In this document: piece by piece, positions 31,565 to 38,793 of the stretch | How positions within the stretch are numbered: position 1 is the first letter of the stretch | Layout of the letters: every line of letters starts with the position of its first letter | Assembly: GCF_005889735.1 (NCBI RefSeq) | Contig: NZ_VCKY01000091.1 | Coordinates: 1 to 38,793, forward strand | Origin: Nonomuraea turkmeniaca | GTDB taxonomy: Bacteria; Actinomycetota; Actinomycetes; Streptosporangiales; Streptosporangiaceae | Length of the DNA stretch: 38,793 nt | Reading direction: 5' to 3' | Notes under the pieces: model-generated | What the model saw: only the letters and a program-made list of their open reading frames with translations | What the model was told of the DNA's origin: nothing | The model's database searches: none | Position numbers and translations under genes: made by a program

Positions 31565-32614
31565 TCAGTGGACCTGAGGGGGCAGGATCGGGGCCGAGCA
31601 CCCGCACACGTCCGGGTCGTACACCGAGGTTCCCACGATGTCGCGGAACAACCCGGCCCCGGGGGACGACTCGAGCAACGCGTCCGCCGCCAGGATCACG
31701 GCCGCGGCCGTGTATCCGGAGCGCTCGTACGGGAAGTGCTTGCGGTTGGCGAACTGCCACCCGGTCCAGTACGAGCCGTCCTCGTGCCGCAGGTGCTGCA
31801 CGTCGGTGAACAGCCGGACCGCCCGCTCCCGATCCCCGAGCGCGTCCAGCGCCAGCACCAGCTCGCACGTCTCGGCCCCGGTCACCCACGGCTGGTCCGA
31901 CACGCACCTGATGCCGAGCCCCGGCACCACGAACGTCGCCCACTCCCGCTCCAGCAGCTCGAACGCCTGCCGCCCGCGTACCGCGCCGCCGAGCACCGGG
32001 TAGTACCAGTCCATCGAGAAGCGGCTCTTGTCGGCGAACGCCTCGGGATGCGCCGTCAGGACGTGCGCCAGCCGGTCGGCGGCCAGCTCCCAGTGCGGCT
32101 GCGGGTCGCCCAGGTGGTCGGCCAGCCGCACGCCGCAGCGGAGGCCCTGGTGGATCGAGGAGCAGCCGGTGAGCAGCGCGTACGGCGCCGCCCCGCCCTG
32201 CGCGTCACGTTCCCAGACGATCTCGCCCCGCTCGGTCTGGAGCCCGGCCACGTAGTCGAGCGCGGCCTTGACCATGGGCCAGCTCTCCTCGACGAAGCCC
32301 TGGTCGCCGGTGACGAGATGGTGGTGCCAGAGCCCGACGGCGATGTAGGCGGCGTGGTTGCTCTCCCCGCCCAGCTCGGTCGGGACGCCGTCGACCAGCT
32401 TCATCGGCCAGGAGCCGTCGGCGCGCTGGTGGCGGGCCAGGTACGCGTACCCGCGCCGTACCGGCTCGTGGAGCCCCGCGACGGACATCGCCATCAGGCA
32501 CTCGATGTGGTTCCACGCGTCGACGTGCCCCTCCGGCCATGGGACGCCGCCGTCCTCCTGCTGCATCGCCGCGATGCTCTCGGCCGTTCGCACGACCTCG
32601 GCGCGGGAGATCAT
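31565..32614 (-). CDS. Alpha/alpha-toroid protein (prenyltransferase / terpene cyclase-like repeat family)
   Basis: 349 aa. Repeated helical hairpins with QW-like motifs: MQQEDGGVPWPEG, HQRADGSWPMK, ETERGEIVW-type turns and RHEDGSYWTGW. This is the six-hairpin alpha/alpha barrel shared by squalene cyclases, protein prenyltransferases and some glycosidases; annotation pipelines call it prenyltransferase. There is no DxDD protonation motif and no clear Zn-ligand set, so the catalytic class is open. The ATG overlaps the methyltransferase stop (ATGA at 32614-32611), so it is coupled to the methyltransferase and glycosyltransferase. No signal peptide. A role in modifying a glycolipid or polyprenyl glycan is inference. 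Confidence 0.82.
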   Translation of the reverse strand: MISRAEVVRTAESIAAMQQEDGGVPWPEGHVDAWNHIECLMAMSVAGLHEPVRRGYAYLARHQRADGSWPMKLVDGVPTELGGESNHAAYIAVGLWHHHLVTGDQGFVEESWPMVKAALDYVAGLQTERGEIVWERDAQGGAAPYALLTGCSSIHQGLRCGVRLADHLGDPQPHWELAADRLAHVLTAHPEAFADKSRFSMDWYYPVLGGAVRGRQAFELLEREWATFVVPGLGIRCVSDQPWVTGAETCELVLALDALGDRERAVRLFTDVQHLRHEDGSYWTGWQFANRKHFPYERSGYTAAAVILAADALLESSPGAGLFRDIVGTSVYDPDVCGCSAPILPPQVH

Positions 32615-33321
32615 GGCTTCCTGACGTAGAGGACCACGCTCTTCCCGATGATCGGATTGAGCACGGCCTCGGCGATCCTGGTCGCGGCGGGACGCTTCAT
32701 GATGTCCCAGACCAGCAGCTCGTGGTACGCCTTCGCGAGCGGGTGGTCGTCGTTGTTGACCCCGACCGCGCACTTGATCCACCAGTACGGGGCGTGCAGC
32801 CCGTGGGCGTGGTGGTGCGGGCCGACCTCGAAGCCGGTGGACTTCAGCTTGGCGGACAACTCGGCGAGCGTGTAGATGCGGACGTGCCCGCCGGGGGCGG
32901 TGTGGTAGTCCTCGTCCAACGCCCAGCAGATCCGCTCCGGCAGGAAGCTCGGCACGGTGATCGCGGCCGTGCCGCCGGGCTTGAGCACGCGGAAGATCTC
33001 CCGCATGGCCGTCATGTCGTCCGGGATGTGCTCCAGCACCTCGGCCGCGATGACCCGGTCGAAGGCGCCGTCCTCGAACGGCATGTCGAGCGCCGTGCCC
33101 TGGACGGTCTCGCCCGTGGCGCCGGGCGGCACCTCGCCCGCCTTGTCCATCGCCGCGAACATGACCGCCACGTTGTCCAGCTCCGACTGGTCCATGTCGA
33201 ACGCGATCACGTCCGCCCCGCGGCGCAGCACCTCGAAGGCGTGCCGGCCGCCGCCGCAGCCCAGATCCAGCACACGCGTGCCGGGGCCGACGGGAAGCCG
33301 GGCGAAGTCCACAGTCAGCAC
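32611..33321 (-). CDS. Class I SAM-dependent methyltransferase (UbiE/Methyltransf_11 type)
   Basis: 236 aa. SAM motif I VLDLGCGGGRHAFEVLRRGA (residues 18-37), acidic loop AFDMDQSELDNV, ALDMPFEDGAFDRVIAAEVLEHIPD (motif II/post II) and LKPGGTAAITVPSFLPE (motif III). The C-terminal part (HHHAHGLHAPYWWIKCAVG) is longer than in minimal methyltransferases and may hold the acceptor. GTG 33321 has AGGAGA seven bases upstream and shares one base with the glycosyltransferase stop (TAGTG). It is the middle gene of a tightly overlapping operon, so its acceptor is probably the glycosylated product. Confidence 0.9.
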   Translation of the reverse strand: MLTVDFARLPVGPGTRVLDLGCGGGRHAFEVLRRGADVIAFDMDQSELDNVAVMFAAMDKAGEVPPGATGETVQGTALDMPFEDGAFDRVIAAEVLEHIPDDMTAMREIFRVLKPGGTAAITVPSFLPERICWALDEDYHTAPGGHVRIYTLAELSAKLKSTGFEVGPHHHAHGLHAPYWWIKCAVGVNNDDHPLAKAYHELLVWDIMKRPAATRIAEAVLNPIIGKSVVLYVRKP

Positions 33322-34562
33322 TATTTCTCCTTGTGGGCCTGGATGGCCTCGCGGTACGCCTCGACGGTCTTCTTGGCCACGACGTGCCAGGTGTAGCGCT
33401 CCATGACGCGGTCGTATCCCGCCTTGCCGACCCGCTCGCGCTCCTCGGGCGCGTCGTGCAGGCGCCGCAGCACCGCGGCCAGCTCCTCCGGGTCGCCCGG
33501 TGGCACCTGGACGGCCGCGTCGCCCACGACCTCGGGCAGCGCGCCCGTGCGGCTGGCAACCAGCGGCGTGCCGCAGGCCATGTGCTCGACGGCCGGCAGC
33601 GAGAACCCCTCGTACAGCGAGGGCACGACCGAGATCTCCGAGGTGGCGATCAGCTCGCCCAGCTCCTCGTCGGAGATGCCGTGCACGAAGCGCACCCGGT
33701 CCTGCAGCGACAACTCCTGCACGAGCTGCTCGGTGGGACCACCCGGGGTCGGCTTGCTGACGACGGTGAGGTGCACGTCGCGTTCGGTGGCCAGCTTGGC
33801 CACGGCGCGCAGCAGCGTCGCGACGCCCTTCATCGGCGAGTCGGCGCTGGCCACGGCGACGATCGAGCCCTTGCGCCTGGGCTTGTCCGGGCGCGGGTGG
33901 AAGTAGCGGGTGTCCACGCCGAGCGGGATCAGCCGCATGTTGGCCTGGGGGACGTTGAAGTCGCGGTGGATGTCGGCCAGCGACGACTCGCTGACCGTCA
34001 GGATGGGGCTGAGCCGGGGCGCGACGCGCGACTGCATCTTCACGAACCCGTACCAGCGGCGCATGGTCAGCTTCTTCGCGCCGGTGGCGGCCTCGAGCTC
34101 GATGCGCCGGTCCACGCTGATCGGGTGGTGGATGGTGCCGACCACGGGAAAGAGCTTCTGGATGCCGAGCAGGCCGTACCCGAGGGTCTGGTTGTCCTGC
34201 ACGACGTCGAAGTCGCCGATGCGCTTCTTCAGCTCGCGGTGGGCGCGCAACGTGAAGGTCAGCGGCTCGGGGAAGCCGGCCGTCCACATCGTGCCGACCT
34301 CGAGCCAGTCGATCCAGTCGCGGTATTCGTGCAGCTTGGGCGTTCTGAACGGGTCCTCGTCGCGGTAGAGGTCCAGGCTGGGCACTTCGCGTAGGATGAC
34401 GCCTTCGTCCAGCTCTGGGTAGGGCTGGCCGGAGAACACCTCGACGTGGTGCCCGAGCGCGACCAGCTCGCGGCTCAGGTGGCGGAGATAGACACCTTGA
34501 CCACCACAGGTGGGCTTGCTGCGGTAGGACAGCAGCGCGATCCGCAGCCTTGGCTCCGGCAC
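33321..34562 (-). CDS. GT4-family glycosyltransferase
   Basis: 413 aa. The N-terminal Rossmann domain starts LRIALLSYRSKPTCGGQGVYLRHLSREL with the GG loop; the C-terminal domain has PLGVDTRYFHP, the sugar-nucleotide site VVPSLYEGFSLPAVEHMACGTPLVAS (EX7E) and GDAAVQVPPGDPEEL. This is the GT-B retaining family that uses GDP-mannose or UDP-sugars on lipid or glycan acceptors, without membrane segments. GTG 34562 has AAAGGGG six bases upstream; GTG 34577 adds five residues. It is divergent from the GDP-mannose dehydratase-like gene at 34802, whose product could supply its donor sugar (inference). Confidence 0.9.
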   Translation of the reverse strand: MPEPRLRIALLSYRSKPTCGGQGVYLRHLSRELVALGHHVEVFSGQPYPELDEGVILREVPSLDLYRDEDPFRTPKLHEYRDWIDWLEVGTMWTAGFPEPLTFTLRAHRELKKRIGDFDVVQDNQTLGYGLLGIQKLFPVVGTIHHPISVDRRIELEAATGAKKLTMRRWYGFVKMQSRVAPRLSPILTVSESSLADIHRDFNVPQANMRLIPLGVDTRYFHPRPDKPRRKGSIVAVASADSPMKGVATLLRAVAKLATERDVHLTVVSKPTPGGPTEQLVQELSLQDRVRFVHGISDEELGELIATSEISVVPSLYEGFSLPAVEHMACGTPLVASRTGALPEVVGDAAVQVPPGDPEELAAVLRRLHDAPEERERVGKAGYDRVMERYTWHVVAKKTVEAYREAIQAHKEK

Positions 34563-34801
34563 GGACACCCCTTTCACCGCTGATTAGATCATGAATGATG
34601 ACCTTAGCCCGAGAAGGCTACCATTCGGTAGGTCACCTGGAATTGTTCACAATGCCTACTGCACACCGTGCGAACTGCGACGTTGTTGTAACCGAGTGTG
34701 GTTCGGTGGAACACGTTCTAGGAGGCTTGATGCTCTTTCTGGGCGCTTAGCTGTACATTCCCGTCCCAAAGGGATACCCGTCACGATCATTGGAGGACCC
34801 C

Positions 34802-35845
34802 TTGGCCAGGCGCGCTCTGATCACCGGCATCACCGGCCAGGACGGTTCCTACTTGGCGGAGCACCTGCTCGAGCAGGGGTACGAGGTCTGGGGACTGGCC
34901 CGGGGGCAGGCGAACCCGCGGGTGTCGCGGATGCGCAAGCTGCTGTCCGACGTGCAGGTGGTGCGCGGTGACCTGCTGGACCAGGGATCGCTGATCTCGG
35001 CTGTGGAACGGGTTCAGCCGGACGAGGTGTACAACCTGGGTGCGATCTCGTTCGTCCCCATGTCGTGGGAGCAGGCCGAGCTCACGGCCGAGGTGACCGG
35101 CATGGGGGTGCTGCGGATGCTCGAGGCGATTCGGGTGTGTTCGGGCGTGTCGCGGGGCGCTTCGGCTGGTTCGTCCGCGCAGATCTGTTCTGGGCAGATC
35201 CGCTTTTATCAGGCTTCGTCGTCCGAGATGTTCGGCCAGGTCAGCGAGACCCCGCAGACCGAGCGCACCGCCTTCCACCCGCGCTCGCCGTACGGCGTCG
35301 CCAAGGCGTACGGGCACTTCCTCACCCAGAACTACCGCGAGTCGTACGGCATGTTCGCCGTGTCCGGGATCCTGTTCAACCACGAGTCGCCGCGCCGCGG
35401 CGCCGAGTTCGTGACCAGGAAGGTGTCGCTCGGGGTGGCCAGGATCAAGCTGGGGCTGGCCACGGAGCTGCGGCTGGGGAACCTGGAGGCGCGGCGCGAC
35501 TGGGGGTTCGCGGGAGACTATGTCAAGGCCATGCATCTCATGCTGCGCGCCGGCAACCCCGAGGACTACGTGATCGGCACCGGGCGGATGAAGTCCGTCC
35601 GGGAGCTGGTGGATGCGGCCTTCAGCGCGGCGGGGCTGGACTGGGAACGCTACGTGGTGACCGACCAGGCGCTGCACCGGCCGGCCGAGGTGGACCTGCT
35701 GTGCGCGGATCCGAAGAAGGCGCGGGCGCAGCTGGGCTGGGAGCCGCGGGTGTCTTTTGACGAATTGGTGGCCATGATGGTCGAGTCTGATTTGAGGCTT
35801 CTGACTGACGGCGGCGATCCCGATCAGGACAGCAGCTGGCCGTAA
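34802..35845 (+). CDS. gmd: GDP-mannose 4,6-dehydratase-like SDR enzyme
   Basis: 347 aa. The NADP site ALITGITGQDGSYLAEHLLEQGYEVWGLAR (residues 5-34), VYNLGAISFVPMSWEQ, YQASSSEMFGQVSETPQTE and SPYGVAKAYGH (catalytic Tyr/Lys), then RRGAEFVTRKVSLGVARIKLG, are the marks of Gmd. It would convert GDP-mannose to GDP-4-keto-6-deoxy-mannose, the precursor of fucose, rhamnose or perosamine derivatives. An insertion at about residues 112-131 with Cys113 and Cys129 separates it from enterobacterial Gmd. The TTG at 34802 with GGAGG at 34792-34796 is the best start. The 240-bp upstream region should carry promoters for both divergent genes. Confidence 0.87.
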   Translation: MARRALITGITGQDGSYLAEHLLEQGYEVWGLARGQANPRVSRMRKLLSDVQVVRGDLLDQGSLISAVERVQPDEVYNLGAISFVPMSWEQAELTAEVTGMGVLRMLEAIRVCSGVSRGASAGSSAQICSGQIRFYQASSSEMFGQVSETPQTERTAFHPRSPYGVAKAYGHFLTQNYRESYGMFAVSGILFNHESPRRGAEFVTRKVSLGVARIKLGLATELRLGNLEARRDWGFAGDYVKAMHLMLRAGNPEDYVIGTGRMKSVRELVDAAFSAAGLDWERYVVTDQALHRPAEVDLLCADPKKARAQLGWEPRVSFDELVAMMVESDLRLLTDGGDPDQDSSWP

Positions 35846-35926
35846 TTTCCTGTTACGCGTTGCCGTGGTCGGCCGACCGCCGTCGCTGGCTTGCGTCTGT
35901 CCAGGGGAACGGCCTCTGACCGGTCA

Positions 35927-35953
35927 GTGGCGCGCCGCCGTTACGGCGCGCAC
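35927..35953. terminator. Hairpin between the convergent gmd-like and araC-like genes
   Basis: GCGCGCCG (35930-35937) pairs perfectly with CGGCGCGC (35944-35951) around a 6-nt loop, with GT/AC pairs outside a bulged G. It lies 18 nt after the AraC-type stop on the minus strand. The perfect 12-bp palindrome CTGACCGGTCAG (35916-35927) abuts it. Confidence 0.45.
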
Positions 35954-35971
35954 GGGCACCGGGTTCCGTGG

Positions 35972-36799
35972 TCAGGGCCGCACCGCCTGGCGGTAGGCGC
36001 CTGGAGTGAGGCCGAAGTACCGCGTGAACCAGCGGGTCAGGTGACTCTGGTCGGCGAAGCCCGTCGCGCCGGCCGCTTCGCTGATGGGCGTTCCGGCCGC
36101 TATGAGGTCGCGGGCCGTTCTGAGGCGTAGCTGGCGTTGGTAGTCGCTCGGCGGGAGGCCGTACGCCGCCTGGAAGGCGCGGTAGACCGCGTAGCGGCTG
36201 GTGCCGGTGGAGTTCGCCAGGTCGTCGATGGACAGGTCGTCCGTCATGCGGTCGTGGAGGAGTCGTCTGGCGTGCCGGGCGATTGTCATCGACCTGCTCG
36301 GCTCGGCCGGGATGGGGAGGGGCCTCGTCGCCGTACGGCGGACTATGCGCGCGATCGTGGCCGTGAGGAGCTCGTCGCGGCGGAGGGCCGGGGCGCCCGG
36401 GTCCAGGAGGGCCACGTGGAGGGCGCGCAGGGTGGTCGCCAGGGCCGGGTCGGCGGCTACGGGTGCCGTGAAGAGGGGGAGGCCGGTGCGGTGGCCTGTC
36501 GCGTCTTGGAGGGCGTCGGCGACCAGGTCCGGGGCTATGTGGATCATCCGGTAGGTGAAGCCGAGGGCGTTCGCGGCGTGGCCGTCGTGGGGGTCGTCGG
36601 GGTTGAAGGCCATGACCATGCCGGCTGCGCTCGTGTGCGCCGAGCCCCGGCACGTGAACGACTGCGCCCCGGTCTCCGTCACGCCGAAGGAGTAGGTCTC
36701 GTGGCTGTGGCGGTGGTAGACGTGCCGCTCGAAGTGCGCGTGCATGGCCTCGATCGGCCGATCGGGCGACCGCCAGTATCTGGACCAGTCATGCGGCAT
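35972..36799 (-). CDS. AraC-family transcriptional regulator
   Basis: 275 aa. The N-terminal cupin-like sensor has MHAHFERHVYHRHSHETYSFGVTETGAQSFTCRG (His-rich strand, residues 21-54) and FNPDDPHDGHAA. The C-terminal double HTH occupies about residues 180-275: LSIDDLANSTGTSRYAVYRAFQAAYGLPPSDYQRQLRLRTARDLI and ISEAAGATGFADQSHLTRWFTRYFGLTPGAYR. It probably senses a small effector. The ATG at 36799 has GGAGG only one base away, so either a leaderless start or a different start is possible. It is divergent from the HTH/SRPBCC operon with 61 bp between. Confidence 0.9.
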   Translation of the reverse strand: MPHDWSRYWRSPDRPIEAMHAHFERHVYHRHSHETYSFGVTETGAQSFTCRGSAHTSAAGMVMAFNPDDPHDGHAANALGFTYRMIHIAPDLVADALQDATGHRTGLPLFTAPVAADPALATTLRALHVALLDPGAPALRRDELLTATIARIVRRTATRPLPIPAEPSRSMTIARHARRLLHDRMTDDLSIDDLANSTGTSRYAVYRAFQAAYGLPPSDYQRQLRLRTARDLIAAGTPISEAAGATGFADQSHLTRWFTRYFGLTPGAYRQAVRP

Positions 36800-36821
36800 C
36801 CCTCCATTCTCTCGGACGCCA

Positions 36822-36860
36822 TTGACAAAGAGGATTTTTACGTAAAGGATCGTTTTTGCG
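36822..36860 (+). promoter_or_regulatory. Promoter with tandem operator-like motif before the HTH/SRPBCC operon
   Basis: A perfect -35 TTGACA lies at 36822-36827. Two related units follow: CAAAGAGGATTTTTAC (36826-36841) and TAAAGGATCGTTTTTGC (36843-36859), ending next to the ATG at 36861. The unit resembles CAAAGACAATTTTGC, the minus-strand reading of the tandem repeat before the ArsR-like gene at 14702. The -10 (around TAAAGG) would lie within the second unit and give a very short or no leader. Confidence 0.5.
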
Positions 36861-37442
36861 ATGAGAGATGTCCTGTACCTGGAAGAGATCGAGCAGGCCG
36901 AGGCGCTGCTCAAGCCGCAGCGTGTAGAGGTGCTGCGGCAGCTGGCCGAGCCGCGCACGTGCTCGGAGGTTGCCGAGCGGCTCGGGCAGACGCCGCAGCG
37001 GGTCTACTACCACGTGAAACGGCTGGTCGAGGCGGGGCTGGTGGACCTGGTGTCCGAGCGCAAGGTGCGCGGGATCTCCGAGGGCACCTACCAGGCCGCC
37101 GCCCGCTCGTACTGGCTGTCGCCGCGCCTGGTCGGCCGGATCGGCGGATTGCGCCAGGCGCGGGACGAGCTCAGCCTCGGCTACCTGCTGGACCTCATGG
37201 AGGAAGTGCAGGCCGACATCGCGGCGCTCGACAGGACCGCGCCCGAGCTGCCGTCCATCGGCCTGTCCGGGGAGATCCACGTGCGTCCGGAAAACCGTCA
37301 GGAGTTCCTGAGCGAGCTCCAGACAATGCTGCAGGACCTCTTCACGCGGTACGGCGGGGCCGAGGGCGACGCCTTCAAGCTCGCCGTCGCCTGCTATCCG
37401 AAGCAAGTCGACGACTCGTCAGAAGGAGACGACCATGACTGA
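36861..37442 (+). CDS. Winged-helix (ArsR-like) transcriptional regulator
   Basis: 193 aa. The HTH lies at about residues 15-75: LLKPQRVEVLRQLAEPRTCSEVAERLGQTPQRVYYHVKRLVEAGLVDLVSE, followed by the wing KVRGISEGTYQAAARSYWL. The C-terminal half (LSLGYLLDLMEEVQADIAALD, RQEFLSELQTMLQDLFTRYG) is helical and likely dimerises. No metal-binding residues are evident. The stop overlaps the SRPBCC gene start by 8 bases, the usual pairing of ArsR-like regulators with AHSA1/SRPBCC proteins. It probably controls its own operon through the tandem motif upstream. Confidence 0.9.
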   Translation: MRDVLYLEEIEQAEALLKPQRVEVLRQLAEPRTCSEVAERLGQTPQRVYYHVKRLVEAGLVDLVSERKVRGISEGTYQAAARSYWLSPRLVGRIGGLRQARDELSLGYLLDLMEEVQADIAALDRTAPELPSIGLSGEIHVRPENRQEFLSELQTMLQDLFTRYGGAEGDAFKLAVACYPKQVDDSSEGDDHD

Positions 37443-38271
37443 GCCCATGATCGTGCACGCCCGCGTCCAGGCGCCGCTCAAGGAGGTGCGGCAGGCGCTC
37501 ACCGATCCCGCCGCGATGCGGATCTGGCTCGCCGAGCACGCCGAGGTGGAGCTGCCCGACCGGTTCGGGTTCTGGGGGCGTACGACCCCTGAGGGGGATG
37601 CGCCGCACCAGAGCCTGCTGCACGCCGACGAGCGGACGGTGCGGTTCACGTGGGTGCTGGACGGCGAGGAGACGACTACCGAGTTCACGCTGGAAGAGGA
37701 GAGCGAGGGCGTCACCGTCGTGACGCTGTCGCAGACTCACTACGACTTCCAGGACGTGATCACGGGCAAGAGCATCCGGGGCGTGCTGCAGACGTACTGG
37801 TGCCAGGTCCTGGCCAACCTGGCCGAGCACTTCGAAGGGCGTGAGCTCACGCCCAAGGTGGACTTCACCACTACGGAGATGCGAGTCGACGTCACCATCG
37901 ACGCCTCGCCGTCCGACGTATTCGCCTCGATCACGGACTCGGAGGCGGTGACGAAGTGGTTCGGGTTCCCGATCGAGATCGAGCCGTTCGTGGGCGGGCG
38001 GTTCGCGATGGGCGGACTCGCCAACGACCCGAGCCCGGCGAAGGTGCTGGAGCTCGAGCCCGGTCGCAAGTTCTCCCTCGACTGGGGCGGCCCCGGGGTC
38101 GGGACGTGGGAGCTGGAGGGGTCCGAGGGGAAGACGCGGCTGACGCTGGTGCAGAGCGGGTTCGACGCCCAGCGGCCGCCGTACGCGGCGTGGGGCGGCT
38201 TCCTGTCGGGCGTATCCGAGCTGCGGCGCTATCACGAGGTGCCGGACTGGCGGCCGGTCATCACGGCATAG
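37435..38271 (+). CDS. SRPBCC (AHSA1-like) protein with two START-type domains
   Basis: 278 aa. Two copies of the helix-grip fold are joined: residues 1 to about 140 (IVHARVQAPLKEVRQALTDPAAMRIWLAEHAEVELPD ... RGVLQTYWCQVLANLAEHFEG) and about 145-278 (VDVTIDASPSDVFASITDSEAVTKWFGFPIEIEPFVGGRF ... GVSELRRYHEVPDW). Single-domain members of about 150 aa are commoner. They bind hydrophobic ligands in a cavity or act as Hsp90-co-chaperone-like proteins. AGAAGGAGA precedes the ATG. Translational overlap with the regulator suggests that both respond to the same small molecule; this is inference. Confidence 0.88.
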   Translation: MTEPMIVHARVQAPLKEVRQALTDPAAMRIWLAEHAEVELPDRFGFWGRTTPEGDAPHQSLLHADERTVRFTWVLDGEETTTEFTLEEESEGVTVVTLSQTHYDFQDVITGKSIRGVLQTYWCQVLANLAEHFEGRELTPKVDFTTTEMRVDVTIDASPSDVFASITDSEAVTKWFGFPIEIEPFVGGRFAMGGLANDPSPAKVLELEPGRKFSLDWGGPGVGTWELEGSEGKTRLTLVQSGFDAQRPPYAAWGGFLSGVSELRRYHEVPDWRPVITA

Positions 38272-38333
38272 TCGACTTTTGCCCGCACGAGCGTTCAAGA
38301 CTGGGCTGGGGCGGGGCGTGGAGACTTGCTGCC

Positions 38334-38744
38334 ATGCGTTTCGACACCAAGATCGGCATAGTCGTCCGCGGGGATCTGGCCGCGTGGCAGCAGCTCAACG
38401 TCACCGCCTTCCTGGCCAGTGCGGTGGCGGGCGGGGTGCGGGAGACCATCGGGGAGCCGTACGAGGACGGGTCGGGCACCTCGTACCTGCCGATGTTCCG
38501 GCAGCCCGTGCTGGTTTACGTGGCGGGTCTGGAGGAGTTGCGGGTCGTCCGGGAGAAGGCTGTGGGGCGGGGGATGGATGTGGCCGTGTACATCGAGGAG
38601 ATGTTCAAGACGGGGCACGACGCGGACAACCGGGCGGCTGTGCGGGCTGTGGAGGCCGATGAGCTGGGGCTGGTGGGGGTCGCCGTCCATGGGCCGAGGA
38701 ACGGCGTTGACAAGGTGCTGAAGGGCCTCACCCTGCACCCCTGA
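38334..38744 (+). CDS. DUF2000 domain-containing protein
   Basis: 136 aa. MRFDTKIGIVVRGDLAAWQQLNVTAFLASAVAGG, YLPMFRQPVLVYVAG and MDVAVYIEEMFKTGHDADNRAAVRAV with the ending GPRNGVDKVLKGLTLHP match DUF2000. This is a small alpha/beta family related to peptidyl-tRNA hydrolase 2-like folds, of unknown function. GTGGAG lies upstream of the ATG at 38334. The gene starts 62 bp after the SRPBCC stop and could be the end of that operon or separate. The last 49 bp of the window hold nothing I recognise. Confidence 0.87.
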   Translation: MRFDTKIGIVVRGDLAAWQQLNVTAFLASAVAGGVRETIGEPYEDGSGTSYLPMFRQPVLVYVAGLEELRVVREKAVGRGMDVAVYIEEMFKTGHDADNRAAVRAVEADELGLVGVAVHGPRNGVDKVLKGLTLHP

Positions 38745-38793
38745 GCCTCGGCCCTCGTAGTGAGGGTCTTTAGCGTGCGGGCCCGTGGTGCGG

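Noticed and set aside
1..38793. tRNA or rRNA genes
   Set aside because: No cloverleaf-like segments or rRNA sequence were noticed in the intergenic regions by eye; a covariance-model scan was not possible.

Overview
The window is high-GC DNA with strong third-position GC bias. It carries a single-polypeptide 2-oxoglutarate decarboxylase/dehydrogenase (kgd), an F420-type PPOX oxidoreductase, a ROK-controlled sugar operon, GTG/TTG starts and several apparently leaderless promoters. Together these point to a filamentous actinomycete, most likely of the Streptosporangiaceae (Nonomuraea-like). The taxonomy is inference from gene content. I saw no rRNA, tRNA, CRISPR array, phage or intact mobile element. 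The only transposon trace is a decayed tnpB.

Layout. 1-1.6 kb: two tandem paralogous secreted proteins on the minus strand, the complete one a trypsin-like serine peptidase with its own terminator. 1.9-6.9 kb (plus): a thiolase-like protein, a VapBC toxin-antitoxin pair, a membrane-anchored unknown, a zinc-less MDR oxidoreductase and an MpaB-family oxygenase preceded by a striking 17-bp dyad. 6.9-14.6 kb (minus): PadR regulator and DUF4097 protein (translationally coupled, with an operator over the promoter), a DUF6104 small protein, a class II Fic protein with a 48-bp palindrome/11-bp motif array upstream, kgd, and a stand-alone B3/B4 protein. 14.7-19.5 kb: an ArsR-like regulator coupled to an MFS exporter, a glutathionyl-hydroquinone reductase-type GST, an MBL hydrolase and an SDR dehydrogenase.

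19.6-26.5 kb is a six-gene carbohydrate module: ROK regulator, ribose-type ABC transporter (ATPase, permease, lipoprotein), Gfo/Idh/MocA dehydrogenase and a TIM-barrel sugar isomerase/epimerase. There is no sugar kinase, so an oxidative route (as for levoglucosan, inositol or 3-keto-glycosides) is likely. Then come a small secreted protein made of five 9-residue repeats, a Zn alcohol dehydrogenase with its 3Fe-4S ferredoxin, the tnpB relic, a PPOX protein and a methyltransferase.

30.4-35.8 kb holds a DUF1702 protein, an overlapping GT4 glycosyltransferase/methyltransferase/alpha-alpha-toroid operon and a divergent GDP-mannose 4,6-dehydratase-like gene, probably an envelope-glycoconjugate locus. 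The end has an AraC regulator divergent from an HTH regulator + double-SRPBCC operon, and a DUF2000 protein. The HTH genes at 14.7 and 36.9 kb share a tandem operator-like motif.

The most unusual signals are the phased palindromic array before fic, the shared tandem operator of the two HTH regulators, the RBS-containing dyad before the MpaB gene, the nonapeptide-repeat secreted protein and the uncharacterised glycosyltransferase cluster.
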